From Hungatella sp. UBA5982 (GTDB lineage Bacteria; Bacillota; Clostridia; Lachnospirales; Lachnospiraceae): a stretch of DNA of 13,569 nt. The stretch spans positions 5,470 to 19,038 of the forward strand of contig DJBG01000164.1 in the NCBI GenBank assembly GCA_002429965.1. Direction: 5' to 3'. Numbering within the stretch: position 1 is the first letter of the stretch; every line of letters starts with the position of its first letter. Of the stretch, positions 6,199-13,569 are shown piece by piece. A program made the position numbers and the translations under genes. The notes under the pieces were generated by a model, which was given only the letters and a program-made list of their open reading frames with translations, searched no databases and was not told where the DNA came from.

Positions 6199-7806
6199 TT
6201 ACTTTATGCTGTCATAATATTCTGCTCTTGCGTCAAGAATCTTCTGCAGCCCTGCATTTACAAGGTTGTTGTATTCTTTCTGCTGCATACTGTCGAACTG
6301 ATCCGGTGAGCAGCTTACCAGTTTGTAAACATATTCAATCAACATGTTTACTACATTCTGTCCGTAATCTGCCTCTGCCTGAGAAATATTAGAGTATACA
6401 GGGAAGCGGAATTTGCCTTCAGAACGTACATCATAGAAATTGGAGAACCAATCCGGAGTTTCCCAGTCAACTGACTGATCTTTTGCCCATTTGGATACGA
6501 TAGCATCTTTACTCTTCGTCCATTCCATAGCAAGATTTACAATATTTAAGTCATCACAGGTTCCCGGATATCCTTTGCTGGAAAGCTCTTCACTGGATAA
6601 TTTAATCGGTACTCCGTTTTCGTCTCTCTTATGCTCTGTTGTGTAAACAATATTCTCAGCAACTTCCGGATCTGCCTGCCAGTTTAGATACTTCATACAA
6701 GCATCAACCTTTTTCTCACTTGACTTTGGAACCATTACAAACATACCGTATCTCTGTTCGAACGGTGTTCGGTAGGAACCGTCGGCCAGTTCAAAGCACT
6801 GTACCGGTACAAAAGTTCTTCCGCCTGTACTCTGGTTTAAGATCGTGATGTAATCCCATGGACGCTCTGTGTCATCTAAAAAGAATCCTGCATTGCCTGC
6901 AGTTACCTGAGCTTTGTAGATATCTTCGGTTGTATCTGTAGCAAAATCTTTTGTGATAAGTCCCTTGTTGTACAATTCGTTTAATTTCCTGAGCCCTTCA
7001 ACAGCGCCTTTAGCAACTGCCATATAAGTCTCGCTGTAAACATAAGCATCCTTATCGCTTTCAAGGTTTACATAAGAACCTACAAAGTTTAAATAACCCT
7101 TCTCTGTATCATTGCGTCCGCTCATTGCCCACGGAATTACATGATCAACACCGCCTGGATTCTTATCCTTTACCGCCTGTAAGTACGCAGTCAATTCCTC
7201 TTTTGTCTTCGGCATTTCCATTCCCAGCTTATCCAGCCAGTCCTGACGGATATAAGCAGTATGACGAGGAGATTCCACACCTCTTTGCTTCATAATTGCA
7301 AACTGTTTTCCGTCGATCTGTCCCATATTCTGTGCATCGGAAACAAATTTCTTAATATCTGAGCCATAGGTTTCATACGCCTGTGTTAAGTCAGCCAGAC
7401 CGCCATTCTGTGCAAAGTTATAGTAAATGTTCTGATTGTATGTAAATACGATATCAGGAGCGTTTCCGCCGGACATCATGATGTTCAGCTTATCATCAGA
7501 AGAGGATCTTGGAACGGAAACATATTCCACATTGATGTTATACTTTTCCTTCATCTGCTGTTTGATCCATTCCGTCTGGGTGTTGTTTTCTACAGTCGTT
7601 CCAGGAGCTGCATCACCTCTGTCCCAAACCATAACCTTGATGGTTACTTCCTCTCCATTCTCTTCCGCTGCCTTCGCCCCAGCCTTTGTTTCTGCAGTGC
7701 CTGCTGTTTTCGCCGCGTCCTTGCCGGCACCGGAACCGCATCCGGTTACCAGAACTGCTGCTGCAAAAACTGCCATACAGCTTTTCAATAATCTTGCTCT
7801 TCTCAT
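6199..7806 (-). CDS. ABC transporter solute-binding lipoprotein (LipO/YtcQ type, oligosaccharide)
   Basis: A 535-residue exported lipoprotein. The start MRRARLLKS at 7806 is chosen because AGGGAGGG lies 6 nt upstream and a lipoprotein signal follows at once: positively charged N-terminus, hydrophobic stretch 10-21, and lipobox LVTGC with Cys23 as the lipidated residue. A low-complexity Ala/Lys/Gly linker follows to about residue 55. The rest is an extracytoplasmic binding protein of family 1, in the large (more than 500 residues) subgroup that accompanies LplB- and YtcP-type permeases and binds oligosaccharides derived from complex polysaccharides. It catches the substrate outside the membrane and hands it to the two permeases encoded just upstream. 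A structured 177-bp gap separates it from them, and a strong terminator follows. The ligand cannot be read from sequence; the enzymes nearby suggest a uronic-acid and mannose oligosaccharide. Confidence 0.92.
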   Translation of the reverse strand: MRRARLLKSCMAVFAAAVLVTGCGSGAGKDAAKTAGTAETKAGAKAAEENGEEVTIKVMVWDRGDAAPGTTVENNTQTEWIKQQMKEKYNINVEYVSVPRSSSDDKLNIMMSGGNAPDIVFTYNQNIYYNFAQNGGLADLTQAYETYGSDIKKFVSDAQNMGQIDGKQFAIMKQRGVESPRHTAYIRQDWLDKLGMEMPKTKEELTAYLQAVKDKNPGGVDHVIPWAMSGRNDTEKGYLNFVGSYVNLESDKDAYVYSETYMAVAKGAVEGLRKLNELYNKGLITKDFATDTTEDIYKAQVTAGNAGFFLDDTERPWDYITILNQSTGGRTFVPVQCFELADGSYRTPFEQRYGMFVMVPKSSEKKVDACMKYLNWQADPEVAENIVYTTEHKRDENGVPIKLSSEELSSKGYPGTCDDLNIVNLAMEWTKSKDAIVSKWAKDQSVDWETPDWFSNFYDVRSEGKFRFPVYSNISQAEADYGQNVVNMLIEYVYKLVSCSPDQFDSMQQKEYNNLVNAGLQKILDARAEYYDSIK

Positions 7807-7812
7807 AAAAAA

Positions 7813-7820
7813 CCCTCCCT
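7813..7820 (-). promoter_or_regulatory. Ribosome binding site fixing the start of the binding-protein gene
   Basis: AGGGAGGG on the minus strand lies 6 nt before the ATG at 7806. The frame remains open upstream to a TTG at 7848, but that codon has no ribosome site and would put 14 charged residues before the signal peptide. Confidence 0.85.
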
Positions 7821-7849
7821 TTCTTCTCTTCCCATATTTATTAGTCAAT

Positions 7850-7965
7850 CGGATATTCGCAATCCGCTTCGCTACTTGCTCACAGTGTGCCCCGCTTTAT
7901 CGGGCACAAGTAAGTCCCCACCCACCACTTATGCATTTCCGGCCTTGAAGTGGGGGACTTACTTG
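7850..7965. repeat. Cluster of three stem-loops inside the transporter operon, possible small mobile or repeat element
   Basis: Three inverted repeats lie side by side in the gap between the second permease and the binding-protein gene. The largest joins CAAGTAAGTCCCC (7907-7919) to GGGGACTTACTTG (7953-7965), 13 bp perfect, with an inner CACTT/AAGTG stem (7926-7930 / 7948-7952). Beside it are TGTGCCC/GGGCACA (7886-7892 / 7902-7908) and CGGAT/ATCCG (7850-7854 / 7862-7866). The GC- and C-run-rich sequence differs from the AT-rich gaps elsewhere in the window. There is no T run after the large stem on the minus strand, so it is not a simple terminator. It could be an end of an IS200/IS605-like or MITE-type element, a REP-like repeat, or an mRNA-stabilising structure that raises binding-protein expression. 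Confidence 0.6.
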
Positions 7966-7983
7966 ACGAGGTTAAAATAATAA

Positions 7984-8850
7984 TCAACCTTTTACTGCAC
8001 CAAGCATAATGCCCTTTGTAAAATACTTCTGTATAAACGGATAGGCAATAATCATTGGTGTCATAGAAATCGCAATGCTTGCTGATTTTATGTTATCAGC
8101 AACCAGTTGTGATGCAATCCCTTCTTCCTGGGATATCTTAACTGATTCAATCAGCTGTTTTAATACCATCTGAACCGTGTACAGCTTAGAAGTGTTTACA
8201 TAATAAAGAACGTCACTCAATCGGTTCCATCTGCCTACTGCATAAAACAGAGCGAGTGTAGCCAATGTCGGATAAACCAAAGGAATCGCTACTCTAAATA
8301 AGGTCTGAATCTCATTACAGCCATCAATCTTTGCCGCTTCATAAAGTGAGGAGTCTAATCCCTTGAAAGCGGTACACATTATGATCATATTATACGCGCT
8401 GAGTGCCTCCGGGATGAGCAGAGCCCATACGGTATCAATCATCTTAAAATCCTTCACATTCAAATATTTGGGGATGATTCCCGGATCCAGATACATAGTC
8501 ACAACAAACAGGGTCATAATGATTGTTCCGCCTTTTAAATTCTTCTTCGAAAGTGGGTATGCCGCCATGATTGTCATGATCATGCACACAGCCGTAGATC
8601 CCAGCATCAGAAAAACGGAATAAATAAAGGAAGAGGCGAAACTTCCGCTTCGAAATGCCCTGACGTAAGCTTCCGTCGTAAACTGTACCGGATATAAAAA
8701 AACCTTTCCGCTCAGAATTGCATCTTTGGAGCTGAAGGACATGGATATAACGCGGAGGATTGGTATCAGCGCAATAATACTGATTGCTGCAAAAAAAGTA
8801 TTCCAGAAAAACTGAAACCGGCGTTCTGTCTTGCTCTTTAATTCTCCCAT
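7984..8850 (-). CDS. ABC sugar permease, YtcP/LplC-type (inner membrane subunit)
   Basis: This 288-residue protein is of normal length for the second permease of carbohydrate (CUT1) importers. About six hydrophobic segments are visible, the first at about 15-37. The EAA loop that contacts the ATPase is EAAKIDGCNEIQTLFRVAIP (171-190). The C-terminus QKYFTKGIMLGAVKG is characteristic of the YtcP/LplC family. It pairs with the upstream permease to form the membrane channel. Its ATG overlaps the stop of that gene by one base (TAATG), so translation is probably coupled. GGAGG lies about 10 nt upstream. No ATPase gene is present nearby, and the complex probably uses a shared MsmX-type ATPase encoded elsewhere (inference from how this family works in Bacillus). 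Confidence 0.93.
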   Translation of the reverse strand: MGELKSKTERRFQFFWNTFFAAISIIALIPILRVISMSFSSKDAILSGKVFLYPVQFTTEAYVRAFRSGSFASSFIYSVFLMLGSTAVCMIMTIMAAYPLSKKNLKGGTIIMTLFVVTMYLDPGIIPKYLNVKDFKMIDTVWALLIPEALSAYNMIIMCTAFKGLDSSLYEAAKIDGCNEIQTLFRVAIPLVYPTLATLALFYAVGRWNRLSDVLYYVNTSKLYTVQMVLKQLIESVKISQEEGIASQLVADNIKSASIAISMTPMIIAYPFIQKYFTKGIMLGAVKG

Positions 8851-9794
8851 TACATAATTCCCTCCTCTCCCATTTTTTTGGAAACTTTATTAACCGATAG
8901 AATCAGGAAAATTCCCACCACTGACTGGAACAATCCAACTGCAGTAGCAAAATCAAAACGTCCTGCCTGAAGGCCAACGTTATAAACATAGGTACTAATA
9001 ACATCTGAAGCACTCTTTACTAAAGTATTTCCCATCATATAAGGACGGTCGAAATCAATAGATACGATTTTTCCAAGCTGCATGATGAGCATGATAGAAA
9101 TCGTTGGTCTGATCTGCGGTATCGTAACATGGGCAATTCTCTGAAGCCTTGTAGCACCGTCTATATACGCTGCTTCGCCTAATGACGGATCAGTCGCTGT
9201 CAGTGCTGCCAGAAAAATGATCAGAGAGTAACCTGCTGACTGCCAGACACCTGAAAACCAATACACAAAACGCCAGACAAACGGAGAACTTAAGAAGTTC
9301 ACTTCTGTAAATCCTGCTCTCCGGATCAGATCATTGACAAGACCACTCGCTGAAAACAGCTGTGTAATAATACCTGCAATAATAACCCAGGAAAGAAAGT
9401 GAGGCAGATACAAAATTGTCTGCGTAGCTTTCCTGATATGTATGTTTCTGATCTCAAAAAGGAATACAGCAATAAAAACTGGAATCGGAAATCCAATCAT
9501 CAAATCACCTGCGTTTAAAATCAGGGTATTTTTCAATGCATTCCAGAAATCCTTTGATCCAAAGGCTTCCTTAAAGTTCGCAAGACCAACCCACGGACTG
9601 TTCCAGATACCGGCAAATACATTAAATTTCTTAAAAGCAATTATGCCTCCGATCATTGGCTTATAACGGAACAGAAGCATATAAATTACCGGAATCAGAA
9701 GCATTAAGTAAAGCTGCCAGGTATTGCGCAGATATACCTTAAACGGGATCTTTCGCACCTTTCCCTTTGTTGTTTTTTCTTTCATATTATCCAC
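8850..9794 (-). CDS. ABC sugar permease, LplB/YteP-type (inner membrane subunit)
   Basis: A 314-residue permease with a charged cytoplasmic N-terminus and the family stretch LYLMLLIPVIYMLLFRYKPM (28-47) as first membrane segment, then about five more. The EAA loop is EAAYIDGATRLQRIAHVTIP (207-226). It makes the membrane channel together with the protein encoded immediately downstream, whose start overlaps its stop by one base. The HAD-like gene ends 9 nt upstream; the GAAGG ribosome site sits in that gap. The close packing shows one transcript. LplB/YteP relatives import oligosaccharides from pectin or other complex glycans; the actual substrate here is inferred from the enzymes only. Confidence 0.93.
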   Translation of the reverse strand: MDNMKEKTTKGKVRKIPFKVYLRNTWQLYLMLLIPVIYMLLFRYKPMIGGIIAFKKFNVFAGIWNSPWVGLANFKEAFGSKDFWNALKNTLILNAGDLMIGFPIPVFIAVFLFEIRNIHIRKATQTILYLPHFLSWVIIAGIITQLFSASGLVNDLIRRAGFTEVNFLSSPFVWRFVYWFSGVWQSAGYSLIIFLAALTATDPSLGEAAYIDGATRLQRIAHVTIPQIRPTISIMLIMQLGKIVSIDFDRPYMMGNTLVKSASDVISTYVYNVGLQAGRFDFATAVGLFQSVVGIFLILSVNKVSKKMGEEGIM

Positions 9795-9803
9795 ACCTTC
9801 TTT

Positions 9804-10346
9804 CTATACGCTCCCGTCTTTTATAAGCTCTGCCTCCAGTCTTTCTACCAGAGCCAGAAGTCCTTTCGGTTCATGGACGGTATAGTCCGGCGTTTCCCAT
9901 TCATCAGCCGGAATCATATCATAACGTGGAGACCAGTCAATAAGAATAGAAGTAATTCCAAAACGGTTGGCTCCTGCAACATCCTTTCTCACATTATTTC
10001 CAATCATAACCACCCTCTTTTTGTCTTCTTCTGTAAGGTGATTCTTCTCCATGGCGTCCTGAAACATCCGTTGGGAAGGTTTCTGGATCCCGACTATCTC
10101 GGAAATTGTTCTGGTGTGGAAACAATAACCAAGGCCGTTTTCTTCATAAACATTGGTGAAGGACTGTTCTTCTCCATCCGCCACCATGGCAATGACATAA
10201 CCGGCATCGTAAAGGGCTTTTAGAGTCTCTCCTGCACCGGGTATCAATTCTGCGTGAACTACAATACCATCTTCATTGTGGATTTCGGTACCTTCGTCAA
10301 TAATTGTATCTCCACTGTCTGTAAAAATGATTAGTTTTTTTGGCAT
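9804..10346 (-). CDS. HAD-superfamily protein with altered active-site motifs
   Basis: A 180-residue cytoplasmic protein with the HAD layout: motif I region FTDSGDT (8-14), cap-like insertion, motif II region MVADG (54-58), motif III Lys in QKP (K89), and motif IV region GNNVRKDVAGAN (116-127). The key positions differ from textbook phosphatases. The second Asp of DxDxT is Gly12, the Ser/Thr of motif II is Ala56, and the usual GD of motif IV is GN (N117), though D10, K89 and D122 remain. It may be a phosphatase of a variant subgroup, a different HAD activity, or a non-catalytic partner. It stands between the alpha-mannosidase and the permeases and ends 9 nt before the first permease gene, so it belongs to the transport unit. 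A role in handling a sugar phosphate is possible but not shown. GGAG lies about 10 nt before the ATG. Confidence 0.75.
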   Translation of the reverse strand: MPKKLIIFTDSGDTIIDEGTEIHNEDGIVVHAELIPGAGETLKALYDAGYVIAMVADGEEQSFTNVYEENGLGYCFHTRTISEIVGIQKPSQRMFQDAMEKNHLTEEDKKRVVMIGNNVRKDVAGANRFGITSILIDWSPRYDMIPADEWETPDYTVHEPKGLLALVERLEAELIKDGSV

Positions 10347-10400
10347 CTTTGTTAACTCCGTATCAAGTTTTGGTGTTTTCTTCTTAAAGCTGATGAAATC

Positions 10401-10420
10401 ATTATAATATTTTGGTCACA
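10401..10420 (-). promoter_or_regulatory. Possible internal promoter before the HAD-permease genes
   Basis: On the minus strand TATAAT (10406-10401) is preceded by TGTGACCA (10420-10413) with the same spacing as in the araC promoter. The -35 at the right distance is poor (TAGCAA, 10429-10424). The 130-bp gap after the alpha-mannosidase gene would allow a separate start for the HAD, permease and binding-protein genes. No strong terminator is seen in this gap, only a weak CGCA/TGCG stem just after the alpha-mannosidase stop, so read-through from upstream is also likely. Confidence 0.5.
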
Positions 10421-10476
10421 TTGTTGCTATGCGTAATTTGTTTTTATCGAAACTACCTTATTCGCATTTTTTGCGT

Positions 10477-13400
10477 TTATGGAACCAGCCGAAGGGTTTT
10501 AATCTCAAAAGGAGCGAAATGCAAGAGTATCTCACTGCAATTTTCATGCAGATTCACTGGAACAGTTTTTCCGCCTTCCAGGTTCTCCTCCATGGTAGTT
10601 TCCCACACTTTGCTGATTTTAAAGCCAGCCGTCACCAAACAGGAGGTATGTTTTCCTAATGCTTCATAGTATCTTAAAACCATATGATTTTCGCCGTCTT
10701 CTGCCATCTTCACCGTCTCCAAAATCACATTTTCTGCTGAGATCCGGAAAAATTCTTTTTCTCCGGTACCTTTCCCCCAAAATGTCAGGGGGCTGTTTAA
10801 CTGCATCCCTTCCCTTACAACTCCGCTTTCTGTAAAATTCCTGCTATCTATATAGAAAGAATAAGTAAATTCCTGTATTCCTTTATCCGCATGCATATCC
10901 GGCCATACAGGAGACTTTAAAAGAGTCAGTTCTATAGAATTGCCACTGGTGCTGATTCCATATTTGGAATCATTGAGTACTGCTGCGGTCCTTCCCGGTT
11001 CCGTCATAGCAGTATACCGGTGATTGCATACCTCATAACGATCTGCATCGTAACGGCGGTTTTGATGGGTTGGGCGTTTAACATACCCAAACTGGATTTC
11101 TTCCAAAGCTTCTTCCGTTCGGATATTAATCGGGAAAGCTGACTTCAGCAGCTTATGAGTTTCCTGCCAGTCAATGACCGTAACAAAATCAATCCGCCTG
11201 CTTTTATAGGATAATGCAATTCTCTGCATCAGAGAGGATTGGTGAATCATCCGCTTTACCAGAAGCACCACTTTAAGCGGCCCTCTCTCCTCAATGGTGA
11301 GCACCGCCGTATCCCCCAACTCTACCGGTACATTCTTATAGAAGGAACTTATCTCCCAAGCATCATAATCCACATTAATATCCTGATACAGGAAAAACTG
11401 GTTTGCAATCCCATCGACATAGTCGATTTTTGTTTCCTGATCTATAACACTCCTCACCTGACCAAGACCGTCAACAATAACCTTGGCCAGCCCGTTTTCC
11501 AGAACAAACCAACCATCTTGTTCATAGATCCGGCATACCTTTTCTTCTGAAATTCCGGAATGCCCATAAGCTGTTTGGGTCTGCCCGCCAAGATCGGTAT
11601 AGCCACAGGAAGGAACCTTCACAGGAATCAGCAGCCTGTCTCCGATTTTCTGGGTCACAGGGAATCTTCCGCTCCGAACCAAACGATCTCCATCTTTGGC
11701 CGGAATCTCCACCAGTTCCTCCCGCTCCCAGGATAAAGAATTGAATATTAAGACACCGTCATCCTCTGATCCTGTAATCTGCTTTCTTGCTTCTACGTAA
11801 AAACCAAGTGCTTTTTCTCCGATGGATTTTAACGCTTCTCTGGCATCCTCATATACCCTGGTAATGGAGGTTCCGGGAATGATGTCATGGAACTGGTTAA
11901 AGAGCAGCACTTTCCATAAAGATTCCAGCTCTTCCCTCCGGTTTTTTCCGCTTTCTGTGAAGCATGCGATGGAATTTAAAAGTTCTGCTTCTCGGAGCTT
12001 CCGTTCTGTCAGCCGGTTTTCTTTCTTGATCCACGCCTGGGTTGTGTAGGTTCCCCTATGCCAGGGCAGGTAGAGTTCCCCTCTGTAAACCTCCGTTACT
12101 GAACCTTCCTCTTCCAGCCTTTGAAAAAAATTAACAGGGCTTTCCATGTGGGTGCGTGGGGCTCCTTCTAAATCCTTTACACGCCTTGCTACTTCTGCCA
12201 TTTCTCTGGTGGCACCGCCTCCGCCGTCACCAAATCCGAAAGGAAAGAGAAAGGAATCAATATTCTCCTGCTGAACACGATCCTCCCGCCATCTCTTGAT
12301 TAATTCAAGGGGATCCAGCCTGGCATTATTCTCTTTATAAAAATGAGTTAAAATTCTGGTACCGTCAATTCCTTCCCACCAGAAATTATTATAAGGAAAT
12401 ACATCACAGCCTTTCCGTGCCCTGGCTATCTTCTGAGTCGTAAAGTAGCGGATTCCGCAGCCTTTCATGATCTGAGGCAGCTGTCCGTTAAAACCAAAGC
12501 AGTCCGGAAGCCAAACCATGACACTTTCTTTTCCCAGCTCTTCTAAAAACCACTTTCTTCCGTAAAGGCACTGACGGATCAGGCTCTCTCCGGATACCAG
12601 ATTGGTATCCGATTCCACATACATCCCGCCTTCCGGTATAAATGATCCATCCTCGACCTTCTGAAGAAGACGTCCGTACAGCTCCGGATAATTTTCTTTT
12701 ACATTTTCCATAATGGGAGGTTCACATAAAAGGAATTTGTAATCTTCATATTCTTCGGACAAAGCAATTTGTGTAGACAGGGTTCTGACGCATTTTCGTT
12801 TTGTTTCCTCCCAGGGCCATAGCCAGGCCAGATCCAGATGGGATTGTCCAAATATGGTAAACTCCGGTGCAGTTGACCCATTGACGCAGGAAAGCAGCGG
12901 CGCCAGTTCTTTTCTTGCCTTACGAAAGGATTCATCCCGTGCTTCCCGGTCCAGCTCAAAATCTGCCAGAAAGGTAAATTCCAAAAGTCCCTGGTTTATT
13001 TTCATAGCTCTTAAAGACTTGGGATCAAGCCCTTCGGAAAGCTTGTAAAGGGTATGTACATCCATGAGAAGCTGAAATGCATCTTCATTCCAGATACCAA
13101 AATCCGAAGCGCCAATCTTTACCTGAAACGGCGGAGGTTCGGGAACCGCAATACGCCAAGGTGGGCATGGTCCCCCCTTTTCCAGTCTTGGACCATGCCC
13201 AGCATAGCTTTCTGCTACCACAAAAAAACGCTCACCTGCATTCGCGCAGCGGGTCAGTGTAATTCCGTCGTGTTTTAAATCTTTTGAACCTGCTGCTTTT
13301 CCATTCACCCAGATCAACATCTCCCCACCTACCTCAGGATGAAGGAAAATCCGTTTTCCCTCCGCCTCTTTGGGCAATACAATCTCTGTCTGAAACCAGC

Positions 13401-13569
13401 CGTATTCCCATTTGGTTCCCCATGAAGTCCCCTGGGGCATTGGATAAAAATCCTGCTTTATTGCTTCCTCATAAGTGAAATGCTGTTTCGTCGTAAATCC
13501 AGTAAATGCCACATCATCAAGCTTATAAAACAAATGGTCTTTTAATTCCTCAATCCATATGTTTATCCG
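10477..13569 (-). CDS. GH38 alpha-mannosidase (5' end outside window)
   Basis: 1030 residues are visible, counted here from the Arg codon at the right edge. The frame stays open to the edge, and there is no ATG with a ribosome site near 13533, so the true start lies outside. A beta-rich N-terminal domain (about 20-190) precedes the GH38 catalytic domain. That domain shows GQSHLDLAWLWPWEE (241-255, with zinc ligands H244 and D246), WLPDCFGFNG (353-362, with nucleophile D356), FGDGGGG near 447, and NQFHDIIPGTS (558-568, with zinc ligand H561). The helical middle domain and C-terminal beta domains fill the rest. GH38 enzymes are zinc-dependent retaining exo-alpha-mannosidases. It is the first visible gene of the transporter unit and would act on the imported oligosaccharide. 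Linkage specificity (1,2, 1,3 or 1,6) is not readable. The family call is firm; whether it is cytoplasmic depends on the unseen N-terminus. Confidence 0.95.
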   Translation of the reverse strand, partial: RINIWIEELKDHLFYKLDDVAFTGFTTKQHFTYEEAIKQDFYPMPQGTSWGTKWEYGWFQTEIVLPKEAEGKRIFLHPEVGGEMLIWVNGKAAGSKDLKHDGITLTRCANAGERFFVVAESYAGHGPRLEKGGPCPPWRIAVPEPPPFQVKIGASDFGIWNEDAFQLLMDVHTLYKLSEGLDPKSLRAMKINQGLLEFTFLADFELDREARDESFRKARKELAPLLSCVNGSTAPEFTIFGQSHLDLAWLWPWEETKRKCVRTLSTQIALSEEYEDYKFLLCEPPIMENVKENYPELYGRLLQKVEDGSFIPEGGMYVESDTNLVSGESLIRQCLYGRKWFLEELGKESVMVWLPDCFGFNGQLPQIMKGCGIRYFTTQKIARARKGCDVFPYNNFWWEGIDGTRILTHFYKENNARLDPLELIKRWREDRVQQENIDSFLFPFGFGDGGGGATREMAEVARRVKDLEGAPRTHMESPVNFFQRLEEEGSVTEVYRGELYLPWHRGTYTTQAWIKKENRLTERKLREAELLNSIACFTESGKNRREELESLWKVLLFNQFHDIIPGTSITRVYEDAREALKSIGEKALGFYVEARKQITGSEDDGVLIFNSLSWEREELVEIPAKDGDRLVRSGRFPVTQKIGDRLLIPVKVPSCGYTDLGGQTQTAYGHSGISEEKVCRIYEQDGWFVLENGLAKVIVDGLGQVRSVIDQETKIDYVDGIANQFFLYQDINVDYDAWEISSFYKNVPVELGDTAVLTIEERGPLKVVLLVKRMIHQSSLMQRIALSYKSRRIDFVTVIDWQETHKLLKSAFPINIRTEEALEEIQFGYVKRPTHQNRRYDADRYEVCNHRYTAMTEPGRTAAVLNDSKYGISTSGNSIELTLLKSPVWPDMHADKGIQEFTYSFYIDSRNFTESGVVREGMQLNSPLTFWGKGTGEKEFFRISAENVILETVKMAEDGENHMVLRYYEALGKHTSCLVTAGFKISKVWETTMEENLEGGKTVPVNLHENCSEILLHFAPFEIKTLRLVP

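Noticed and set aside
7807..7848. A longer binding-protein start at the TTG at 7848
   Set aside because: No ribosome site precedes it, and it would add 14 mostly charged residues before a proper lipoprotein signal. The ATG at 7806 has a near-perfect site.
10444..10476. Weak CGCA/TGCG stem after the alpha-mannosidase stop as a terminator
   Set aside because: Only a 4-bp stem with an A-rich loop, too weak to support a termination call.
13531..13533. TTG at 13533 as the start of the alpha-mannosidase
   Set aside because: No ribosome site is visible, and the frame remains open for 12 further codons to the window edge with sequence that fits the family's helical N-terminus. The start lies outside the window.
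1..13569. CRISPR arrays, tRNA or rRNA genes, and transposase or phage genes
   Set aside because: No regularly spaced repeats, no cloverleaf or rRNA-like segments, and no transposase or integrase reading frame were seen on either strand.

Overview
The window looks like chromosomal DNA of an anaerobic low-to-middle-GC Firmicute, most likely a Lachnospiraceae/Clostridium cluster XIVa-type gut or plant-biomass organism. The reasons are strong AGGAGG ribosome sites, sigma-A-like promoters, a TreR-type GntR regulator, an HD-GYP protein, and a carbohydrate operon with a large lipoprotein binding protein and two LplB/YteP- and YtcP-type permeases but no ATPase gene. The species assignment is inference from protein style only.

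Left part (1-2080). The 5' part of a treR-like trehalose repressor gene (minus strand, running off the left edge) is divergent from a 443-residue tandem HD/HD-GYP protein, a probable cyclic-di-GMP phosphodiesterase. The treR promoter (TTGACT, 17 bp, TAAAAT) carries an imperfect palindrome in its spacer, which suggests autoregulation.

Middle part (2051-6170). A minus-strand unit encodes a GH88/GH105-type unsaturated uronyl hydrolase, a heparinase II/III-like (alpha/alpha-toroid) candidate polysaccharide lyase, and a possible 21-residue small protein. It ends at a clear terminator. An AraC-family regulator with a cupin-like sensor domain is transcribed divergently from the hydrolase gene.

Right part (6105-13569). 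A second minus-strand unit runs GH38 alpha-mannosidase (5' end outside the window), HAD-like protein, two ABC permeases, a stretch of stem-loops, and a lipoprotein solute-binding protein. It ends at a terminator with a 15-bp stem facing the end of the AraC gene.

Together the two units and the regulator form a small Gram-positive glycan-use locus. The transporter imports an oligosaccharide. The lyase and the GH105 enzyme would cut next to and then release an unsaturated uronic acid, and the GH38 enzyme would release alpha-mannose. Neither degradative enzyme of the middle unit has a signal peptide, so this would happen in the cytoplasm. A uronic-acid plus alpha-mannose glycan (xanthan side chains, plant glucuronomannan or fungal glucuronoxylomannan) fits the enzyme set; this is inference. 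The araC promoter and a promoter inside the transporter unit share the module TGTGACCA-N5-TTATAAT with exactly the same spacing, a direct sequence hint that the two units are co-regulated.
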